A DNA stretch of 6,540 bases. Origin: an uncultured Phascolarctobacterium sp. (GTDB taxonomy: Bacteria; Bacillota; Negativicutes; Acidaminococcales; Acidaminococcaceae). This document shows positions 1-6,480 of the stretch, piece after piece. Where the stretch lies: assembly GCA_900554395.1 (NCBI GenBank), contig USHB01000092.1:1-6540 (forward strand), given 5' to 3'. The position numbers and the translations under genes are program-made. How positions within the stretch are numbered: the stretch's first letter is position 1; every line of letters starts with the position of its first letter. The notes under the pieces were generated by a model. The model made no database searches. It saw nothing but the letters and a program-made list of their open reading frames with translations, and was not told where the DNA came from.

Positions 1-342
1 AAGCTGTTTTTGCAGGCCTGTAAATTCATTCAGCACTGCAACAAATTCTTCTGCCGTACATGTTGGCAGCGGACTTTGCTGCACAACGGCACCGCTGTCA
101 TCGCCGGTATCTGTTTTTATGCCGAAAGTAATTTCGGCACGGTAACTTTTTCCGTCCTCCAACGCATATTCCAACAAACGTGTGGCTGTACCGGCAAAAA
201 CAGGCAGCACACCGGCAGCATCCGGGTCGAGCGTGCCGGAGTGCCCTATTTTTTTAGTATTCAGCACCCTGCGCAAAAAGCTGATTACATCGTGGCTTGT
301 CATGCCGCAGGGTTTTAAGACATTAATAATTCCGTTTGTCAT
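1..342 (-). CDS. truB: tRNA pseudouridine(55) synthase TruB, N-terminal part (cut by window edge)
   Basis: TruB converts uridine 55 in the T-loop of elongator tRNAs to pseudouridine in the cytoplasm. The 114 codons visible start MTNGIINVLKPCGMTSHDVI, the usual TruB opening with the KPxGMTSHD motif at about residues 10-18. The signature GHSGTLDPDAAGVLPV follows at residues 33-48, and its Asp39 is the expected catalytic nucleophile. A second family stretch, SYRAEITFGIKTDTGDDSG, lies at about 66-84. The family is usually near 300 residues, so about two thirds, including the PUA-like C-terminus, lies beyond the left edge. The frame is open to base 1, so nothing suggests a pseudogene. The start ATG overlaps the nrnA stop as ATGA (339-342) with only a weak ribosome binding site, so translation is probably coupled to nrnA. 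A ribF homologue often follows truB in this operon, but it would be outside the window. Confidence 0.96.
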   Translation of the reverse strand, partial: MTNGIINVLKPCGMTSHDVISFLRRVLNTKKIGHSGTLDPDAAGVLPVFAGTATRLLEYALEDGKSYRAEITFGIKTDTGDDSGAVVQQSPLPTCTAEEFVAVLNEFTGLQKQL

Positions 343-1289
343 AACGCTTTACCAATAGCGTCCAAAACTTTCTGTTTTGCTTCTGCAAGCGGCAGTTCTA
401 CCGTGCAGCCGGCAGCGCGGATATGTCCGCCGCCGCCAAACGACAGGGCTATTGCAGCAACATCAGTATTCTGCGAACGCATGCTGACACGCGTTACATC
501 CGGTTCAACTGCTTTAAACAGCACTGCCACATCAACGCCTTCGATATAACGCGCAAACGAAATAAAATTATCCGTGTTAACGTCTTTATCATACAAATCG
601 TTGTTAATTTCTATAACACTTACAGCGCCGTTATTATAGAAAGTTAATGTTTGCAAAACCTTGGCCAGCATTTCTATATTGGCACGGGTATGCGTTCCAA
701 GCGCATCGGATATTTCATTAGGCCGCGCTCCATATTCCAAAAGTTTTGCCGCTGCGCGCATTGTTGCAGGCGTGGTATTTGCAAAACGGAATGAACCGCA
801 GTCGGTGTAAATTCCCGTATACAGGCAGGTTGCCAAATCTTTATCCGGCTCAATGCCGAGCATTGCGACAAGACTGCACAAAATTTCCGCCGTTGCTGCT
901 GCTTCCGTATTCAAATACAGATAATCTGCAAATTGTGTATTGGAAATATGGTGGTCAATATTAACAATGGCTTTTGCTTTAACTGCCTGTGCTACTTTGC
1001 CGATACGGTCAAGCGAACTTGCATCCAAAACAACCAGTAAATCCGCTTCCGTTTCCGCACACTCGTCAGGTTTGGCAAAAGTATCTATCTGCGGCAAAAA
1101 ACCAAAGGCTTTGGGAGTATCGTCATCAACCATAAGCGTTACTTTTTTGCCTGCTTTTTCCAGCGCCATTTTCAGCGCCAGCGTAGAGCCCAAAGCATCG
1201 CCATCAGGACTAACATGAGGGCATAATACAAATTTATTATGCTCCAGCAGCAGGGCGGCAATTTCTTCAAGCGTACAATTTTTACTCAT
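339..1289 (-). CDS. nrnA: DHH/DHHA1 phosphoesterase, bifunctional oligoribonuclease / pAp phosphatase NrnA
   Basis: NrnA-type enzymes degrade RNAs of a few nucleotides and dephosphorylate 3'-phosphoadenosine 5'-phosphate to AMP, using Mn2+. The 316 residues match the usual length of about 310-320. The DHH domain carries motif I as His25, Asp29 and Asp31 (HVSPDGDALGS), Asp89 in VVLDASSLDRIG, the DHH triad at 112-114 in NIDHHISNT, and Asp163 in GIYTDCGSFRF. The C-terminal DHHA1 domain has Arg271 and the GGGGHIRAAG substrate-binding loop at 285-294. All metal ligands I can recognise are present. The ATG is preceded by GAGGA (1298-1302) eight bases upstream, inside the end of rbfA, with which the gene overlaps by 8 nt. 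It ends as ATGA on the truB start. Its position between rbfA and truB suggests it is made with the ribosome-assembly factors. The substrate range cannot be read from the sequence. Confidence 0.95.
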   Translation of the reverse strand: MSKNCTLEEIAALLLEHNKFVLCPHVSPDGDALGSTLALKMALEKAGKKVTLMVDDDTPKAFGFLPQIDTFAKPDECAETEADLLVVLDASSLDRIGKVAQAVKAKAIVNIDHHISNTQFADYLYLNTEAAATAEILCSLVAMLGIEPDKDLATCLYTGIYTDCGSFRFANTTPATMRAAAKLLEYGARPNEISDALGTHTRANIEMLAKVLQTLTFYNNGAVSVIEINNDLYDKDVNTDNFISFARYIEGVDVAVLFKAVEPDVTRVSMRSQNTDVAAIALSFGGGGHIRAAGCTVELPLAEAKQKVLDAIGKAL

Positions 1290-1641
1290 GCGGGGTTTCC
1301 TCTTGTTTGATTTTTCTCAGCAATTCTTCGATATGCGCGCTGTATTCCATGGAGGTATCTTTGGTAAAAATCAGCACGGGCGCAAAACGCAGCCTGATTC
1401 TTTTGGCAATTTCAGTGCGCATATAGCCAACGGCTTTATTAAGCCCCTGCCATGCTTCCTCCTGCTGGGTTTCGCTGCCGTACAGGCTTACATAAACTTT
1501 TGCCTGACTTATATCGTCAGTTAGTTCTACGCCTGTAACGGTAACGAATTTAATACGCGGGTCTTTAATATCGTGCAGTAAAATCTTGCTGACTTCCTGT
1601 TTAATTGCTTCCTGTAATTTTTCTACTCTTAATCTTGCCAT
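1282..1641 (-). CDS. rbfA: 30S ribosome-binding factor RbfA
   Basis: RbfA is a small KH-like protein that binds the immature 30S subunit near helix 1 of 16S rRNA and is needed for late maturation and cold growth. From the chosen start it has 119 residues beginning MARLRVEKLQEAIKQEVSKI, close to the 115-130 typical of the family. Family stretches include DPRIKFVTVTGVELTDDISQ and AKVYVSLYGS in the middle, and the GYMRTEIAKRIRLRFAPVLIF segment near residues 72-92, which ends in the conserved R-F-x-P motif. A GTG in the same frame at 1648-1650 would add three residues. I prefer the ATG at 1639-1641 because AGGTG (1648-1652) lies six bases before it and would serve as its ribosome binding site, while nothing suitable precedes the GTG. 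It begins 12 nt after the infB stop. Bacillus has ylxP at this spot; it is absent here. Confidence 0.95.
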   Translation of the reverse strand: MARLRVEKLQEAIKQEVSKILLHDIKDPRIKFVTVTGVELTDDISQAKVYVSLYGSETQQEEAWQGLNKAVGYMRTEIAKRIRLRFAPVLIFTKDTSMEYSAHIEELLRKIKQEETPHE

Positions 1642-1647
1642 AACAAG

Positions 1648-1652
1648 CACCT
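1648..1652 (-). promoter_or_regulatory. Ribosome binding site that decides the rbfA start
   Basis: AGGTG on the minus strand lies six bases upstream of the ATG at 1641, just after the infB stop codon (1654-1656). The alternative GTG start is part of this same motif, so the two starts exclude each other mechanistically. The ATG is the better choice. Confidence 0.65.
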
Positions 1653-1653
1653 G

Positions 1654-4179
1654 TTATTCTGCGGCAACTTCTTCCATGGAATAAACTTCAAAAATATCCC
1701 CTTCTTTAAGGTCACGGAATTTTTCAAGCGTTATGCCACATTCATAACCTGCCACAACTTCTTTAACATCGTCTTTAAATCTGCGCAGGGAGTCGATTTC
1801 GCCTTCGTATATTACAATGCCGTCGCGTACTACACGTACTTTGGAAGAATTGGTTACTTTGCCTTCAAGTACATAGCAGCCTGCAATAAGCAGTTTGGAA
1901 ATTGTAATCAGCTGGCGTACTTCCACACGTCCCTGGATAACTTCTTTAAATTTCGGCGCAAGCATACCTTTAATAGCTGCTTCAACGTCATTAATTGCAT
2001 CATAAATAACCCTGTATGTACGCACGTCAACTTTTTCTGCTTCGGCAGTTTTGCGCGCGTTTGCATCCGGGCGTACGTTAAAGCCGATAATAAGCGCATT
2101 GGCTGCAGATGCCAGCATTACGTCGGATTCGTTGATGGAACCTACACCGGAATGCACTACAACAACTTTAACTTCATCGTTTTTAATATTGGAAAGCGAA
2201 GATTTAAGCGCTTCGATAGTACCCTGAACGTCAGCCTTAACAACAATGTTCAGTTCTTTCAGCTCACCTTCCTGAATACGCTGGAAAATATCGTCCAAAG
2301 ATACTTTGGCGTTCTGCTGCATTTCTTCGCTGCGGCGTTTTGCCAGACGTTTTTCGGCAACGCTTCTGGCAGTTTTTTCATCAGTACTGTCCAGAATATC
2401 GCCCGCCATAGGAACTTCATTCAAGCCAAGCACTTCAACAGGGGTTGAAGGCAGCGCCTTTTTAACTTTTTCGCCGCGGTCATTAACCATGGCACGCACT
2501 TTACCGTAAGCAGTACCGGCAATGATGGTATCGCCGATGCTCAAAGTACCGCGCTGTACCAGAACGGTAGCAACAGGGCCGCGTCCTTTATCAAGCTGCG
2601 CTTCAATAATGGTGCCGTGTGCCGGCAGGTTCGGGTTAGCTTTCAGTTCCTGCATTTCTGCAACAAGCAGAATCATTTCCAAAAGTTCGGGAATGCCGGT
2701 TTTCTGATGAGCAGAAACCGGTACCATGATGGTATCGCCGCCCCAGTCTTCCGGAATAAGTTCATGTTCTGCAAGCTGTTGTTTTACATGGTCGGGGTTA
2801 GCGCCCGGACGGTCCATTTTGTTAATGGCAACAATAATGGGCACGTTGGCAGCTTTGGCATGGTTAATTGCTTCAATGGTCTGCGGCATAACGCCGTCAT
2901 CTGCGGCAACTACAAGAATGGCAACGTCCGTTACCTGTGCGCCGCGGGCACGCATGGCAGTAAAGGCTTCGTGGCCTGGAGTATCAAGGAATACGATTTT
3001 TTTGCCCTGATAGTTAACCATATATGCGCCGATATGCTGGGTAATACCGCCAGCTTCACGGCTAGTTACGTTAGTTTTGCGGATTGCATCCAAAAGCGAA
3101 GTTTTACCGTGGTCAACATGGCCCATAACGGTAATAACAGGCGGACGGGGAACTCGTTTAGCCGGGTCATCTTCTACTTCCGGAATTTCGGTCGGGTCTT
3201 CTTCCGGCGGCAGCGGAACTACTTCAACATCAAATTCCGTACCAACAAGTTCTGCGGTTTCAAAATCAATATCCTGATTAATGGTTACCATAACGCCAAG
3301 CATAAACAATGCTTTAATAACTTCGTTAACCTCACGTTTAATAAGGTTAGCAAAATCTTTAACATTAATGCTTTCGCCTACTTCAACACGGCTGGGTCTT
3401 ACAACAGGTGCCTGCTGTACCGGCTGCTGCGGTTTGGGCGCGCCGCCCGGACGTTTTTTCATCATATGGTCGCGGCTATGCATATTGCGGCTGTCACGGC
3501 TTGCATACTGGCCTTTAATCTGCGGTTTATCATTGCGTTTTTTGTTAAACTGCTGTTTTCCTCCGCCCTGCTGATTGCCGCGGTTCTGGTTATCAAAACG
3601 GTTCTGAGCCTGCTGCGCATTAGCATTGCGGTTAGGCTGGGCATTTTGTGCGCCCTGCTGTGAACGGGGGCCGATAAAAATGCCACCCTGCTGGCGCTGC
3701 GGACGGTTAGGTTTATTATTTTTACCGTGCTGTGCCTGCTGGTTTGCCTTACCCTGCTGCTGAACAGGCTGATTATTTTTCTTTTGGTTATTGTTATTAT
3801 TATTGTTGTTTTTGTTCTGATTCTGCATACGCTGTTCATTATGAGCATTTGCAGGTCTATTATTTTGGTTTTTCTGTCTGTTATCCTGCTGCGGTTTATT
3901 ATTGGCAGCATGATTTTGTTCCTGCGTTTTTACCTGTTTTTGGGTGTTAGCCCTGTTGTCATTTTTAGCAGGCATTGCCTTGGGAGCATTATTCTGCACA
4001 GGCTTTTTCTCCGGCTGAACAGGTTTCGGCGCAAAAGCGCGCACTACCAATGCCTTGGCAGCATCATCTACTGTACTCAAACTTTTTACCTGAATGTTAT
4101 TTTTGGCCAAAACATCAATTACTTCCTGATTGGATTTGCCAAGTTCTTTAGCTATTTCATATACTCTATGCTTACCCAT
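1654..4179 (-). CDS. infB: Translation initiation factor IF-2 with long Asn/Gln-rich linker
   Basis: IF-2 is the GTPase that places fMet-tRNA on the 30S subunit and promotes 50S joining. The 841 residues divide as follows: IF2_N module at 1-50 ([20 protein letters not shown]); disordered basic linker at about 55-262, very rich in Asn and Gln with eight consecutive Asn at 124-131; second IF2_N module at about 265-322; G domain at about 345-510; beta-barrel domain II from about 517; domain III near 625-740; and C-terminal fMet-tRNA-binding domain at about 745-841. GTPase motifs are intact: G1 GHVDHGKT (353-360), switch I Thr380, G3 DTPGHE (399-404), G4 NKMD (453-456) and G5 SAH (489-491). Cys768 and Cys814 sit at conserved places in the last domain. 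The ATG has a strong GGAGGTGG site (4184-4191) with seven bases between GGAGG and ATG, and lies 16 nt after ylxQ. Bacillus IF-2 is about 716 residues; the excess here is mostly linker. Confidence 0.98.
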   Translation of the reverse strand: MGKHRVYEIAKELGKSNQEVIDVLAKNNIQVKSLSTVDDAAKALVVRAFAPKPVQPEKKPVQNNAPKAMPAKNDNRANTQKQVKTQEQNHAANNKPQQDNRQKNQNNRPANAHNEQRMQNQNKNNNNNNNNQKKNNQPVQQQGKANQQAQHGKNNKPNRPQRQQGGIFIGPRSQQGAQNAQPNRNANAQQAQNRFDNQNRGNQQGGGKQQFNKKRNDKPQIKGQYASRDSRNMHSRDHMMKKRPGGAPKPQQPVQQAPVVRPSRVEVGESINVKDFANLIKREVNEVIKALFMLGVMVTINQDIDFETAELVGTEFDVEVVPLPPEEDPTEIPEVEDDPAKRVPRPPVITVMGHVDHGKTSLLDAIRKTNVTSREAGGITQHIGAYMVNYQGKKIVFLDTPGHEAFTAMRARGAQVTDVAILVVAADDGVMPQTIEAINHAKAANVPIIVAINKMDRPGANPDHVKQQLAEHELIPEDWGGDTIMVPVSAHQKTGIPELLEMILLVAEMQELKANPNLPAHGTIIEAQLDKGRGPVATVLVQRGTLSIGDTIIAGTAYGKVRAMVNDRGEKVKKALPSTPVEVLGLNEVPMAGDILDSTDEKTARSVAEKRLAKRRSEEMQQNAKVSLDDIFQRIQEGELKELNIVVKADVQGTIEALKSSLSNIKNDEVKVVVVHSGVGSINESDVMLASAANALIIGFNVRPDANARKTAEAEKVDVRTYRVIYDAINDVEAAIKGMLAPKFKEVIQGRVEVRQLITISKLLIAGCYVLEGKVTNSSKVRVVRDGIVIYEGEIDSLRRFKDDVKEVVAGYECGITLEKFRDLKEGDIFEVYSMEEVAAE
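3787..3810 (-). repeat. Run of eight Asn codons in the IF-2 linker
   Basis: Eight consecutive Asn codons (residues 124-131 of IF-2) mix AAC and AAT irregularly (AAC AAC AAT AAT AAT AAC AAT AAC). It is therefore an amino-acid homopolymer and not a perfect trinucleotide microsatellite. It lies at the most Asn-dense point of the low-complexity linker encoded by about 3393-4017. Confidence 0.9.
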
Positions 4180-4195
4180 TCATCCACCTCCAAAC

Positions 4196-4501
4196 TTAAT
4201 CGTGGCACTTGTTCTGTATCATAACTGCAAAATTATTATCTGTAATTACAACCGCCGTCCGCGGCGATTTGCCGATTGCCGCGCCAATTTCAGCACGGGA
4301 CGGGCCTGTTACTGTTTTTACGTTTGCTGTCTCAGCAAGGTACTCCATTTCCTTACGCGATGTTTCGGCTGCATCGCGGGCAATCATCATCAAACGGGCT
4401 TTGCCGCCGTTTAATGCACTGCGGACAGCAAAATCGCCTGCTGCCACTTTGCCGGCTTTTTGTGCCAGGCCAAGGGCAAAAGCTACTTGTTTACTGTCCA
4501 T
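4196..4501 (-). CDS. ylxQ: YlxQ, L7Ae-family RNA-binding protein
   Basis: This 101-residue protein belongs to the L7Ae/L30e/S12e fold, whose members bind kink-turn or related RNA. YlxQ homologues occur almost always between ylxR and infB in Bacillota, and their precise role is unsettled. The recognisable core is LGLAQKAGKVAAGDFAVRSA at about 10-29, followed by KARLMMIARDAAETSRKEM at about 34-52, where the family has its glycine/lysine RNA-contact strand and the A-x-D-A segment. SPRTAVVITDNNFAVMI near the end matches the final strand and helix. The length agrees with the B. subtilis protein of about 100 residues. The ATG overlaps the end of ylxR by 11 nt and has GGAGG (4511-4515) nine bases upstream inside ylxR, so the two genes are probably coupled. 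Identification rests on fold-level similarity plus context. Confidence 0.9.
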   Translation of the reverse strand: MDSKQVAFALGLAQKAGKVAAGDFAVRSALNGGKARLMMIARDAAETSRKEMEYLAETANVKTVTGPSRAEIGAAIGKSPRTAVVITDNNFAVMIQNKCHD

Positions 4502-4769
4502 CCGGCAAATCCTCCAATAATTTAGCGTAAACTTCTTCGGTTACCGGTTTTTCCAAAGCTCGCTCCAAACGTTTTTCCTTAACTGCTTTGGCGATACATT
4601 CCCTGCTGCGGCATACATACGCGCCGCGTCCGGATTTTTTGCCGGTTAAATCAAGCGTTATTTCACCTTCCGGGGAACGCACAATGCGCAGCAACGCTTT
4701 TTTGTCTTTCATCTCGCCGCAGCCAACGCATTTGCGCTGCGGAATTTTTTTAATCTTCTGCTGCTTCAT
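4491..4769 (-). CDS. ylxR: YlxR / RnpM, small nucleic-acid-binding protein (RNase P modulator family)
   Basis: The 92-residue product starts [20 protein letters not shown] and carries the family signature GRGAYVC at residues 47-53. The B. subtilis member (RnpM) has been reported to bind RNase P RNA and modulate its activity, and related work describes nucleoid or RNA binding. The protein is strongly basic. Four cysteines form two pairs, Cys14/Cys17 (CVGC) and Cys53/Cys58 (CRSREC), which could bind a zinc ion; this is inference. The frame stays open upstream to 4832 within nusA, giving a possible 113-residue form. I chose the internal ATG at 4767-4769 because family members begin a few residues before the K-x-P-x-R-K-C motif and because a GGGGGTGA site precedes it. 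The gene overlaps nusA by 20 nt and ylxQ by 11 nt. Confidence 0.93.
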   Translation of the reverse strand: MKQQKIKKIPQRKCVGCGEMKDKKALLRIVRSPEGEITLDLTGKKSGRGAYVCRSRECIAKAVKEKRLERALEKPVTEEVYAKLLEDLPDGQ

Positions 4770-5835
4770 CGGTTTCACCCCCGACGGCTTCAAAAGGTTC
4801 TTCCTTGCTCTGGGTTTCGCTCTTAATATCAATTTTCCAACCGGTCAGTTTGGCTGCCAGGCGTGCATTCTGCCCTTCTTTGCCAATAGCAAGCGAAAGC
4901 TGGTAATCCGGCACTACAACACGGCAGATTTTTTCGTCTTCCAAAACTTCCGTGCTTACAACTTTCGCAGGAGAAAGAGCATTGGCAACATACTGTGCCG
5001 GGTCATCGCTGTATTTAACAATGTCAATTTTTTCTCCGCGCAGTTCGTTCACAATAGCCTGTACGCGCATGCCTTTTTGCCCAACGCAGGCACCTACGGG
5101 GTCAATGTTTTCATCTTTGGTGTAAACTGCAATTTTAGAGCGCATACCGGGTTCACGGGCAACCGATTTAATTTCTACCAAGCCGTCATGAATTTCCGGA
5201 ACTTCCAGTTCAAACAGGCGTTTCAAAAGCCCCGGATGAGTTCTGGAAACCATAATCTGCGGGCCTTTGGTTGTTTTGCGTACTTCCAGAATATATGTTT
5301 TCATTCTGTCATGATATTCGTAAATTTCGCCCGGAATCTGCTCGCCAACTGTTAAAACAGCTTCGGCTTTGCCGAGGTCGATATAAACATTTCTGTTTTC
5401 CATGCGCTGAATAACGCCGGTTACAATGTCATTTTCACGGTTGTAGTATTTTTCAAACACCATTCCGCGTTCCGCTTCACGGATGCGCTGCACAACAACC
5501 TGTTTAGCATTTTGTGCGGCAATGCGCCCAAAGTTTTTAGGCGTTACTTCCATTTCCACAATGTCGTCCAGTTCATAGCGCGGGTCAATTTTGCGTGCAT
5601 CTTCCAAAGAAATTTCATTGGCATTATCTTCCGGCACTTCAACAACATGTTTCTGCGCATATACATGCAGTTCGCCGCTTGTTCTGTTTAAATCCACACG
5701 CACGTTCTGATTGCTGCCAAAATTCTTTTTATAAGCAGTTACCAGCGCTTCTTCAACAGCTTCAAACAAAATGGAAGGTTCTATGCCCTTTTCCTTTCCC
5801 AATTCCTGCACAGCCATAATAAAATCTGCGTTCAC
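4750..5835 (-). CDS. nusA: Transcription termination/antitermination factor NusA
   Basis: NusA binds RNA polymerase and the emerging RNA, lengthens pauses and stimulates hairpin-dependent termination; it also takes part in antitermination of rRNA operons. The 361 residues fit the short Bacillota form (about 370). The N-terminal polymerase-binding domain covers about 1-130 ([20 protein letters not shown] at the start, then [20 protein letters not shown] at 104-123). The S1 domain is about 135-199. KH1 has GQKG at 252-255 in [20 protein letters not shown], and KH2 has GKEG at 318-321 in [19 protein letters not shown]. After KH2 there is only a short acidic tail of about 20 residues, with no AR1/AR2 repeats such as those of Escherichia coli. 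The start codon is GTG at 5833-5835 with GGGGGAG upstream; an ATG seven codons in has no such site. It follows rimP after 24 nt and overlaps ylxR by 20 nt. Confidence 0.98.
   Translation of the reverse strand: MNADFIMAVQELGKEKGIEPSILFEAVEEALVTAYKKNFGSNQNVRVDLNRTSGELHVYAQKHVVEVPEDNANEISLEDARKIDPRYELDDIVEMEVTPKNFGRIAAQNAKQVVVQRIREAERGMVFEKYYNRENDIVTGVIQRMENRNVYIDLGKAEAVLTVGEQIPGEIYEYHDRMKTYILEVRKTTKGPQIMVSRTHPGLLKRLFELEVPEIHDGLVEIKSVAREPGMRSKIAVYTKDENIDPVGACVGQKGMRVQAIVNELRGEKIDIVKYSDDPAQYVANALSPAKVVSTEVLEDEKICRVVVPDYQLSLAIGKEGQNARLAAKLTGWKIDIKSETQSKEEPFEAVGGETDEAAED
4775..4782 (-). promoter_or_regulatory. Ribosome binding site for ylxR inside the end of nusA
   Basis: GGGGGTGA on the minus strand, with eight bases between the G run and the ATG at 4769, supports the short ylxR start over the upstream in-frame ATG at 4832. 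It sits in the codons for the Val-Gly-Gly-Glu stretch of the NusA tail. Confidence 0.6.
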
Positions 5836-5843
5836 TTTTTTTA

Positions 5844-5850
5844 CTCCCCC
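5844..5850 (-). promoter_or_regulatory. Ribosome binding site for the GTG start of nusA
   Basis: GGGGGAG on the minus strand is separated from the GTG at 5835 by eight bases (TAAAAAAA). It supports the GTG over the downstream in-frame ATG at 5815-5817. The site lies in the 24-nt gap after rimP, so nusA can be started independently of rimP translation. Confidence 0.7.
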
Positions 5851-5859
5851 TAAAATCTT

Positions 5860-6336
5860 TTAAAAATCTATATGCGGTCTAACCATGGCAATTTGTTTTC
5901 TGTCAAAAATAACAGGATTCTTACTCTCGCGCCCTTTAATAATCGGCTTGGCGCTGATTGTTGCGTCATCGTGCGCTACCAGCACAGCAACAATCTCCTT
6001 GTTTTTCTCCCACGGCGCAAAAAATTTAATATCAATCTTTTTGCCGTAAGAAGCTTCAAAATCTTTGTCTTTTTTCAGCGGGCGGTCAATCCCCGGTGAA
6101 GAAACTTCAAGATAATATTTATCCTTGATAGGGTCACGCTCATCCAAAACTTCTGTCAGTTTCTCGCTCACCATCTGGCAGTCATCAATTTCAATGCCGC
6201 CTTCCTTGTCAATATAAACTCTCAGGTACCAGTCTTTTTCGCGTACATATTCCACATCTACCAGCGTAATATCTGTTCCTTCCAAAACCTGCTCCGCCAT
6301 AGCGCTTACCAGTTTTTCAATTTCCGCACTCTGCAT
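5860..6336 (-). CDS. rimP: Ribosome maturation factor RimP
   Basis: RimP binds free 30S subunits and helps assembly of the central pseudoknot and S12 region of 16S rRNA. The product has 158 residues, normal for the family (about 150-160). The N-terminal alpha/beta domain includes LVDVEYVREKDWYLRVYIDK at 25-44 followed by the acidic GGIEIDDC, and then SEKLTEVLDE. The hallmark YLEVSSPGIDRPL is at 75-87, ahead of KDFEASYGKKIDIK, which opens the SH3-like C-terminal domain. The ATG at 6334-6336 has GGAGGTGA (6341-6348) with seven bases between GGAGG and ATG. It is the first gene after the promoter and leader hairpin, so it and everything downstream would be affected by readthrough of that hairpin. 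This gene is also called ylxS or yhbC in older annotation. Confidence 0.97.
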   Translation of the reverse strand: MQSAEIEKLVSAMAEQVLEGTDITLVDVEYVREKDWYLRVYIDKEGGIEIDDCQMVSEKLTEVLDERDPIKDKYYLEVSSPGIDRPLKKDKDFEASYGKKIDIKFFAPWEKNKEIVAVLVAHDDATISAKPIIKGRESKNPVIFDRKQIAMVRPHIDF

Positions 6337-6371
6337 ATATTCACCTCCGCTTTGTATTACCCTAATAAGAG

Positions 6372-6400
6372 GAAAGAGCGGGTAAAATACCCACTCTCTC
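6372..6400 (-). terminator. Leader hairpin upstream of rimP: candidate intrinsic terminator / NusA-responsive attenuator
   Basis: On the minus strand the 5' arm GAGAGAGUGGGUA (6400-6388) pairs with the 3' arm UACCCGCUCUUUC (6384-6372) around a UUU loop. This gives 13 bp with two G-U wobbles. If the lowest base pairs fray, the sequence after the stem is UUUCCUCUUAUU, U-rich but interrupted. That is the kind of weak tract expected when termination depends on NusA. The hairpin lies about 20 nt downstream of the predicted start point and 36 nt before the rimP ATG. It is therefore inside the operon leader, though it could also stop transcripts arriving from the gene to the right, for which no other terminator is visible. 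Attenuation is inference, supported by the reported NusA autoregulation in the B. subtilis leader of this operon. Confidence 0.65.
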
Positions 6401-6427
6401 TAAAGAAGTCATAATTTTTCTTAATAT

Positions 6428-6456
6428 ATTATATCACTATATACGTTTGCTGACAA
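6428..6456 (-). promoter_or_regulatory. Sigma-A-type promoter of the rimP-nusA-infB operon
   Basis: Minus-strand -35 TTGTCA (6456-6451, five of six consensus bases), a 17-nt spacer, and -10 TATAAT (6433-6428, six of six). The spacer ends in TGA directly before the -10, forming an extended -10. The 24 bases just upstream (6457-6480) are 21 of 24 A or T and may act as an UP element. Initiation is expected at an A near 6421-6422, giving a leader of about 85 nt before rimP. The -35 element begins 24 nt after the stop codon of the preceding gene. Confidence 0.85.
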
Positions 6457-6480
6457 GTTTTTTGTATTAAAATTAACAAA

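Noticed and set aside
2617..3663. A 348-codon open frame on the plus strand opposite infB
   Set aside because: It lies entirely antisense to the GTPase and linker region of infB, which has unmistakable motifs. The product is a Phe/Asn/Cys-rich sequence with no recognisable domain, typical of a shadow frame.
3720..3860. Microsatellite or CRISPR-like repeat in the ATT/GTT-rich plus-strand segment
   Set aside because: The repetitiveness comes from Asn and Gln codons of the IF-2 linker. Units are irregular and there are no spaced direct repeats.
3456..3975. Internal start in infB giving a shorter IF-2 isoform, as in Escherichia coli
   Set aside because: I inspected the in-frame ATGs at residues 69, 119, 234, 240-241 and also 294. 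None has a convincing Shine-Dalgarno sequence at proper distance.
4588..5355. A 255-codon plus-strand frame opposite ylxR and nusA
   Set aside because: It is antisense to two well-supported genes, has shadow-like Phe/Asn/Arg composition, and I saw no family motif.
6347..6381. Alternative pairing of CCGCU (6381-6377) in the hairpin 3' arm with AGCGG (6351-6347) beside the rimP ribosome binding site, which could hide that site
   Set aside because: It is only five base pairs and is not extendable because of mismatches on both sides. It is too weak to claim without comparative support.
6337..6480. An initiator tRNA gene or riboswitch in the leader, as metY precedes this operon in Escherichia coli
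   Set aside because: The leader is only about 85 nt and contains one simple hairpin. There is no cloverleaf, no GTTCGA-type T-loop and no conserved riboswitch core.
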